The notes below the pieces were generated by a model. It saw only the letters and a program-made list of their open reading frames with translations. It did no database searches and was not told the DNA's origin. Of a DNA stretch of 9,665 nucleotides, positions 7,138-9,665 are shown piece by piece. Positions within the stretch are counted from its first letter, which is position 1. Every line of letters starts with the position of its first letter. Source of the stretch: Campylobacterales bacterium. GTDB lineage: Bacteria > Campylobacterota > Campylobacteria > Campylobacterales > QNZT01. The stretch spans positions 1-9,665 of the forward strand of contig DQTU01000347.1 in assembly GCA_015662615.1 (NCBI GenBank), written 5' to 3'. The position numbers and the translations under genes were made by a program.

Positions 7138-7335
7138 CTAAAATTGCTTTGCCATAGGTATTCTCAATACCATGGATAAAATACCTGATAAAATAGCAAC
7201 TATCGCTACTACAGGTAGTATATGAGATTTTAACTGATCTATCCAAGATATTGATACTTTACGCTGTTCACTCCAGAGTGCTTCTGGCTTAATAATTGCT
7301 TGGATATACATATTTACAATATTGTCAGTTTTGAT
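7138..7335 (-). pseudogene. Probable remnant of a Yip1-type membrane protein
   Basis: A minus-strand frame, open from just after TAA at 7377-7375 to TAG at 7140-7138, encodes a sensible protein-like sequence: TDNIVNMYIQAIIKPEALWS, a basic/polar stretch (EQRKVS, WIDQLKS), then a hydrophobic helix LPVVAIVAILSGILSMVL and RIPMAKQF. The opening and the helix onset resemble the N-terminus of bacterial Yip1-family membrane proteins, which usually run to about 180-200 residues with several helices. This frame stops after one. A good Shine-Dalgarno (AAAGGA, minus 7347-7342) is followed by ATC ATC (7338-7333) where a start would be expected. The first ATG is at 7311 (57 aa), with no Shine-Dalgarno close by. 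Reading: a truncated gene that has lost its start codon. Alternatives: a real 57-residue single-pass peptide from ATG 7311, or an unusual start codon. The family link is my recognition, not a search result. Confidence 0.5.
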
Positions 7336-7416
7336 GATAAATCCTTTCTTATTTGCTTGTGCTATAACATATTTTTATATTACTTAATATTTAGAAGTGA
7401 TAGACTAAGAGAGAAA

Positions 7417-7445
7417 TGCTAAAATAGTACAAATATTTGGGAGAG
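7417..7445 (+). promoter_or_regulatory. Extended -10 promoter and RBS of ywbE-like operon
   Basis: TGCTAAAAT (7417-7425) fits an extended -10 box (TGnTAAAAT), which makes a -35 box less necessary, and none is obvious. A GGGAGAG ribosome binding site (7439-7445) precedes ATG 7454. It is the only evident promoter for the two coupled genes that follow. Confidence 0.5.
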
Positions 7446-7453
7446 ATAATATT

Positions 7454-7648
7454 ATGAATGGTACAAAAAGAGCAAATATCAGATCAGGTCTTAGCGTAAA
7501 AATAGTACTCAAACAAGATCAAAGAAGTGGCATATTGACTGAAGGGGTTGTGAGAGATATCCTCACTTCCTCCCCGACGCATCCTCATGGGATAAAAGTG
7601 CGTTTAATTGATGGTAATGTTGGGAGAGTTAAAGAGATACTTTCATGA
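7454..7648 (+). CDS. YwbE-family small protein (DUF2196)
   Basis: A 64-residue cytosolic protein matching the YwbE family almost end to end. Recognisable blocks are the N-terminal RANIRSGL (residues 6-13), VKIVLKQDQRSG (15-26), GVVRDILTSSPTHPHGIKV (31-49) and the end GNVGRVKEIL. Length is normal for the family and the protein is complete. It is probably a small beta-rich domain; its biochemical function is not known to me. The basic, glycine-rich character would suit nucleic acid binding, but that is inference. Its stop overlaps the start of the next gene in an ATGA arrangement (7645-7648), so the two are translationally coupled and may act together. The start is supported by GGGAGAG upstream and by the conserved N-terminus. 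Confidence 0.88.
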   Translation: MNGTKRANIRSGLSVKIVLKQDQRSGILTEGVVRDILTSSPTHPHGIKVRLIDGNVGRVKEILS

Positions 7649-8094
7649 GGATATTTGTAGATGGGGATGCGTTCCCTAATCTGCTAAAGCCAATTCTCTT
7701 GAAGCAGATCGAACGACTCTCCTTGGAAACTTTTGTGATATCAAATAAAAAAATTACTATTGGAAACTCACAACATGTCACATACCAAATCGTAGAGCTC
7801 GGAGCGGATGAAGCAGATCATTATATCGTAGAGATGGTGCATGAGGCTGACTTGGTTATCACAGCAGATATTCCACTAGCCGACCGTGTAATCGCAAAAA
7901 ATGCCCATGCAATTGACCATCGTGGAGAACTTTATAGTGTTGATAATATCAAACAGTATCTAGCGATGCGAAACCTCATGGATGAGATTAGAAGTTCAGG
8001 TGAAATGACAAAAGGTCCAGCTCCTTTTGGTGCTAAAGATGCACATCAGTTTGCAAATCAGTTAAATGCATTTTTGACTAAATATAATAAATAG
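7645..8094 (+). CDS. YaiI/YqxD-family PIN-like protein (UPF0178, DUF188)
   Basis: A 149-residue, complete cytosolic protein of the YaiI/YqxD (DUF188) family, assigned in the literature to the PIN/NYN-like nuclease superfamily; no activity is established that I know of. Conserved blocks are the N-terminal VDGDAFPN (5-12, usually VDADACP), ELGADEADHYIVEM (51-64), DLVITADIPLAD (69-80), DHRGELY (91-97), DNIKQYLAMRNLMDEIR (100-116) and the glycine/proline loop KGPAPFG (123-129). Acidic residues D6, D8, D55, D58, D75 and D80 could form a PIN-like metal site. The Cys common in the first motif is Phe here. The ATG lies inside the stop of the YwbE gene (4-nt overlap), so translation is coupled and it shares that gene's promoter. 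The family call is firm; nuclease function is inferred. Confidence 0.9.
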   Translation: MRIFVDGDAFPNLLKPILLKQIERLSLETFVISNKKITIGNSQHVTYQIVELGADEADHYIVEMVHEADLVITADIPLADRVIAKNAHAIDHRGELYSVDNIKQYLAMRNLMDEIRSSGEMTKGPAPFGAKDAHQFANQLNAFLTKYNK

Positions 8095-8129
8095 TTATAT
8101 ATTTAAGCTATTTAACTATAAATATTTCC

Positions 8130-8154
8130 TATAATTACAATAGTAATAAAAGGG
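8130..8154 (+). promoter_or_regulatory. Promoter and RBS of the repeat-protein pair
   Basis: TATAAT at 8130-8135 lies 25 bases before ATG 8161, and AGGG at 8151-8154 is spaced 6 bases from it. The 66-bp gap also contains TAGTTA (8092-8097) and TAACTA (8113-8118), a weak A/T inverted repeat after the YaiI stop that is too poor to call a terminator. No convincing -35 box or operator is seen. Confidence 0.5.
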
Positions 8155-8160
8155 ATAAAA

Positions 8161-8952
8161 ATGTATAAAAAACTACTACTCGTTGTAATTCTATTTTTCA
8201 CATATCCGCTATTTTCCTACGAAGGACATCAAAAATGGATTGGTGTTTACTCTCAAGGAGTTTCCTATACTGACCAAAAAATCATCAAAGATTTGAGTTG
8301 GGATAATGTAAGTGATGGGATTCAAAAAGCTTGGAAAGAGGGGTATGATGTTACTCGGATAAAATATGGCAATGGAAAATGGGTAGCTGTTCTTTCTAAA
8401 GGGACAGGCTTTACAAGCCAAGCGTTTGATAGAAGAGATCGCTTGAGGGACTTTATGTATATTCTTAACCTTCGTTGGAAAGAGGGATATAGACTTATTG
8501 ATATAGAGTATGGTCTTGGAAAATGGGTAGGAATTTATGCAAAAGGTACTCCGTATGTTTCACAATCTTGTCAAAGTGCTAAAGGTTTGAGTAATTTTCA
8601 ATATCTTGTAAAAGAGCAATGGAAAAAGGGATTTAAGCTCATCGATATAGAGCGAGGTGGAAATAAATGGGTAGGGCTTTTTGTAAAAGGTTCAGGGTTG
8701 AGTGATCAATATTATCGAGTACGAACGGCATGGTCAAAGAGTAAGCGTAGTATCAAAGATAGTTGGAAAAAAGAGTATGACTTGGTTTCATTGGAGTATG
8801 GACTAGGGCAGTGGTTGAGTGTTTTTTCTAAAAATTCAGGATATAAGAATCAATCTCTATCAGTTCGAAATGATTGGGATGAGTTTTTAAAAGCATTTGA
8901 GAAACAGAAAAAAGCAGGGTTTTTCTTGACAGATCTTGCTTATGGATGGTAA
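8161..8952 (+). CDS. Exported protein of five 48-residue repeats (DUF7477-like)
   Basis: A 263-residue protein with a Sec signal peptide (KK at 3-4, hydrophobic 5-18, likely cleavage near residue 19-21), followed by nothing but repeats. The repeat-opening Trp falls at residues 26, 74, 122, 170 and 218, an exact 48-residue period without insertions. Each unit reads approximately W-V-x-V-[FLY]-x-K-G-[TS]-G-[FY]-x-x-Q, about 18 variable residues, then W-K-[EK]-G-[YF]-x-L-x-D-I-E-Y-G-x-G-K. That suggests strand, helix, strand per unit. The last unit ends at LAYGW, close to the full period. The pattern resembles DUF7477, recalled from plant casein kinase 1-like C-termini and scattered bacterial proteins. 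There is no catalytic motif, no membrane anchor after the signal and no sorting signal. The only mature cysteine is C137, so there is no disulfide pair. It probably sits in the periplasm or outside the cell. A paralogue follows 12 bp downstream. Function unknown. Confidence 0.88.
   Translation: MYKKLLLVVILFFTYPLFSYEGHQKWIGVYSQGVSYTDQKIIKDLSWDNVSDGIQKAWKEGYDVTRIKYGNGKWVAVLSKGTGFTSQAFDRRDRLRDFMYILNLRWKEGYRLIDIEYGLGKWVGIYAKGTPYVSQSCQSAKGLSNFQYLVKEQWKKGFKLIDIERGGNKWVGLFVKGSGLSDQYYRVRTAWSKSKRSIKDSWKKEYDLVSLEYGLGQWLSVFSKNSGYKNQSLSVRNDWDEFLKAFEKQKKAGFFLTDLAYGW
8236..8949 (+). repeat. 144-bp coding repeat array, five units
   Basis: Trp codons that open each unit lie at 8236, 8380, 8524, 8668 and 8812, spaced exactly 144 bp. 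The units are similar in protein but clearly diverged in DNA, so the array is old and kept by selection on the protein rather than being a recent slippage expansion. Confidence 0.8.
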
Positions 8953-8953
8953 A

Positions 8954-8958
8954 AGGAG
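8954..8958 (+). promoter_or_regulatory. RBS of the second repeat protein
   Basis: AGGAG is placed 6 bases before ATG 8965, within the 12-bp gap after the first repeat gene. The gap leaves no room for a separate promoter or terminator, so the two repeat genes are almost certainly co-transcribed. Confidence 0.7.
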
Positions 8959-8964
8959 AATATC

Positions 8965-9665
8965 ATGAGTATCAAAAAAAGATGGGTAACAGTTTGTTTA
9001 GGTGTAGGTGTCTCGTTGCTATATCCAACTATAGCATCAGCTGAACATATTTGGGTAGGTATCATGGCTAAAGGAGCGGGGTTTTCTACTCAAGGTTACG
9101 AGAGTCAAAAATATCTAGGAGATATTGCTCAGACGATTAAAAAGCGATGGAAAAATGGATATAAAGTTGTTGATCTTGAGTATGGTTATCATCGTTGGGT
9201 TGGAGTTTTTGCAAAAGGAACAGGTTATACGGAGCAAGGGTATGCAAGCAATAGAGATTATGATAAGTTTTTTACTATTGTTAAAAAGCGACGAGCACTT
9301 GGTTTTGACTTGATAGATGTTGAGTATGGCAATTCAAAGTGGGTTGGAGTTTTTTCAAAAGGTACAGGTTTTACTTCAAATATCGTAGGGAATGTTGAGA
9401 CCATTGCTGATATGAGAAAAATGATCAATTCTCAGTGGAAAAAAGGATACTTTATCACAGATATTGAGTATGGTGCTGGTGAGTGGGTAGTAGTTTTCTC
9501 TAAAGGGACAAAGTATACCGATCAAGCTACGAGCATTACCGATGAGTGGGATCAGTTTCAGTTGATCATAAAAGAGCGATGGAAAAATGGTTATCATTTG
9601 ACAAAGCTAGAGTATGGATTTGGCTATTGGATTGGTGTTTTTTCAAAAGGGACAGGATATACAGA
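8965..9665 (+). CDS. Second exported 48-residue-repeat protein, cut by window end
   Basis: Open from ATG 8965 to the window edge, giving 233 residues with no stop, so the C-terminus is missing. The signal peptide is clear: KKR at 4-6, hydrophobic core about 8-20, then ASA (24-26) with likely cleavage before E27. Mature sequence begins at once with repeats; opening Trp residues are at 30, 78, 126, 174 and 222, again exactly 48 apart. The units keep the same pattern as the upstream protein, e.g. WVGVFAKGTGYTEQG (78-92) and WKKGYFITDIEYG (158-170), and are closer to the consensus than those of the first protein. The second unit has RALGFDL instead of the usual WKxGY, and the third lacks the usual Gln after the T-G-F-T motif (TSNI). 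No cysteine is left after signal cleavage. At least five repeats; the total cannot be known here. It is a paralogue and operon partner of the upstream gene, function unknown. Confidence 0.88.
   Translation, partial: MSIKKRWVTVCLGVGVSLLYPTIASAEHIWVGIMAKGAGFSTQGYESQKYLGDIAQTIKKRWKNGYKVVDLEYGYHRWVGVFAKGTGYTEQGYASNRDYDKFFTIVKKRRALGFDLIDVEYGNSKWVGVFSKGTGFTSNIVGNVETIADMRKMINSQWKKGYFITDIEYGAGEWVVVFSKGTKYTDQATSITDEWDQFQLIIKERWKNGYHLTKLEYGFGYWIGVFSKGTGYT
9052..9665 (+). repeat. 144-bp coding repeat array, at least five units
   Basis: Opening Trp codons lie at 9052, 9196, 9340, 9484 and 9628, the same 144-bp spacing as in the upstream gene. The array continues past the window end. Confidence 0.8.

Larger units (their letters stand above)
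7132..7453. other. Rest of the 368-bp intergenic region
   Basis: Together with the hairpin at 7095-7131, this is the only gap over 300 bases. The left two thirds hold the minus-strand Yip1-like remnant. From about 7365 to 7410 the DNA is A/T-rich with no coding signal I can support. The promoter and leader of the YwbE gene follow. No RNA gene or riboswitch was recognised. Confidence 0.5.

Noticed and set aside
7149..7175. Inverted repeat GGTATT-CTC-AATACC flanked by CCAT/ATGG
   Set aside because: It is short, contains a mismatch or bulge in the outer arms and lies inside the Yip1-like coding remnant, so it needs no separate explanation.
8091..8119. Weak inverted repeat TAGTTA/TAACTA as terminator of the YaiI gene
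   Set aside because: The arms are only 6 bp of A/T with a 15-nt loop and no T tract; not stable enough to call a terminator.
9125..9597. Separate short genes within the second repeat protein region (both strands)
   Set aside because: A single frame from ATG 8965 with signal peptide and regular repeats explains the whole stretch; the others are shadow frames.
8236..9665. The 144-bp periodic DNA as a CRISPR-like or minisatellite array
   Set aside because: Periodicity comes from coding repeats in one continuous reading frame per gene. The units are divergent in DNA, with no identical repeats or spacers.
1..9665. A defence island, toxin-antitoxin pair or mobile element
   Set aside because: No transposase, integrase, nuclease-toxin pair, att-like direct repeats or abrupt composition change was seen. 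The YwbE/YaiI pair resembles housekeeping families rather than a toxin-antitoxin module.

Overview
The window is AT-rich, densely packed bacterial chromosome. Several features suggest a sulfur- or hydrogen-oxidising Campylobacterota (Epsilonproteobacteria) relative, in the Sulfurimonas/Sulfuricurvum/Arcobacter range: a histidine kinase with the H-box form AHQWRQPL, short intergenic gaps, TATAAT-type -10 boxes without clear -35 boxes, and the flavour of the UbiB, DUF255 and desaturase proteins. The genus is an inference; there is no rRNA or marker gene here to settle it. I see no tRNA, rRNA, CRISPR array, transposase or phage gene.

Layout. Positions 1-736 (minus) hold the N-terminal 245 residues of a YheT-type alpha/beta hydrolase; its C-terminus lies outside the window. 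A six-TM orphan histidine kinase runs divergently from it (plus, to 2238), and its 3' end overlaps by 11 bp the 3' end of an AarF/UbiB-family atypical kinase (minus, 2228-3778). A compact divergent promoter region (3779-3854) separates UbiB from a DUF255/YyaL-type thioredoxin-domain protein (3855-5855), which is followed by a membrane fatty acid desaturase with its own promoter and a strong Shine-Dalgarno (5925-7085).

The 368-bp gap 7086-7453 holds a perfect 17-bp inverted repeat and, on the minus strand, a short reading frame that looks like the N-terminal remnant of a Yip1-type membrane protein. That frame keeps a ribosome binding site but has no ordinary start codon next to it, and it stops after about 60 residues. 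Next comes a translationally coupled pair, a YwbE-family protein and a YaiI/YqxD-family PIN-like protein (7454-8094).

The right end (8161 to the edge) is the most unusual part. Two adjacent, co-oriented genes encode signal-peptide-bearing proteins built almost entirely of tandem repeats of exactly 48 residues, with the pattern W-V-x-V-F-S-K-G-T-G-Y-T-x-Q ... W-K-x-G-Y-x-L-x-D-I-E-Y-G. The first is complete with five repeats; the second runs off the window after five repeat starts. The repeats resemble a domain of unknown function that I recall from the C-terminal part of plant casein kinase 1-like proteins and from scattered bacterial proteins (DUF7477-like). The pair looks like a small operon of exported repeat proteins of unknown role and is the best candidate here for an undescribed system.

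Apart from this pair and the YwbE/YaiI pair, the genes look like independent transcription units rather than one pathway. A loose envelope theme is visible (membrane kinase, UbiB with C-terminal membrane helices, possibly exported thioredoxin-domain protein, lipid desaturase, exported repeat proteins), but nothing in the sequence proves a shared function.
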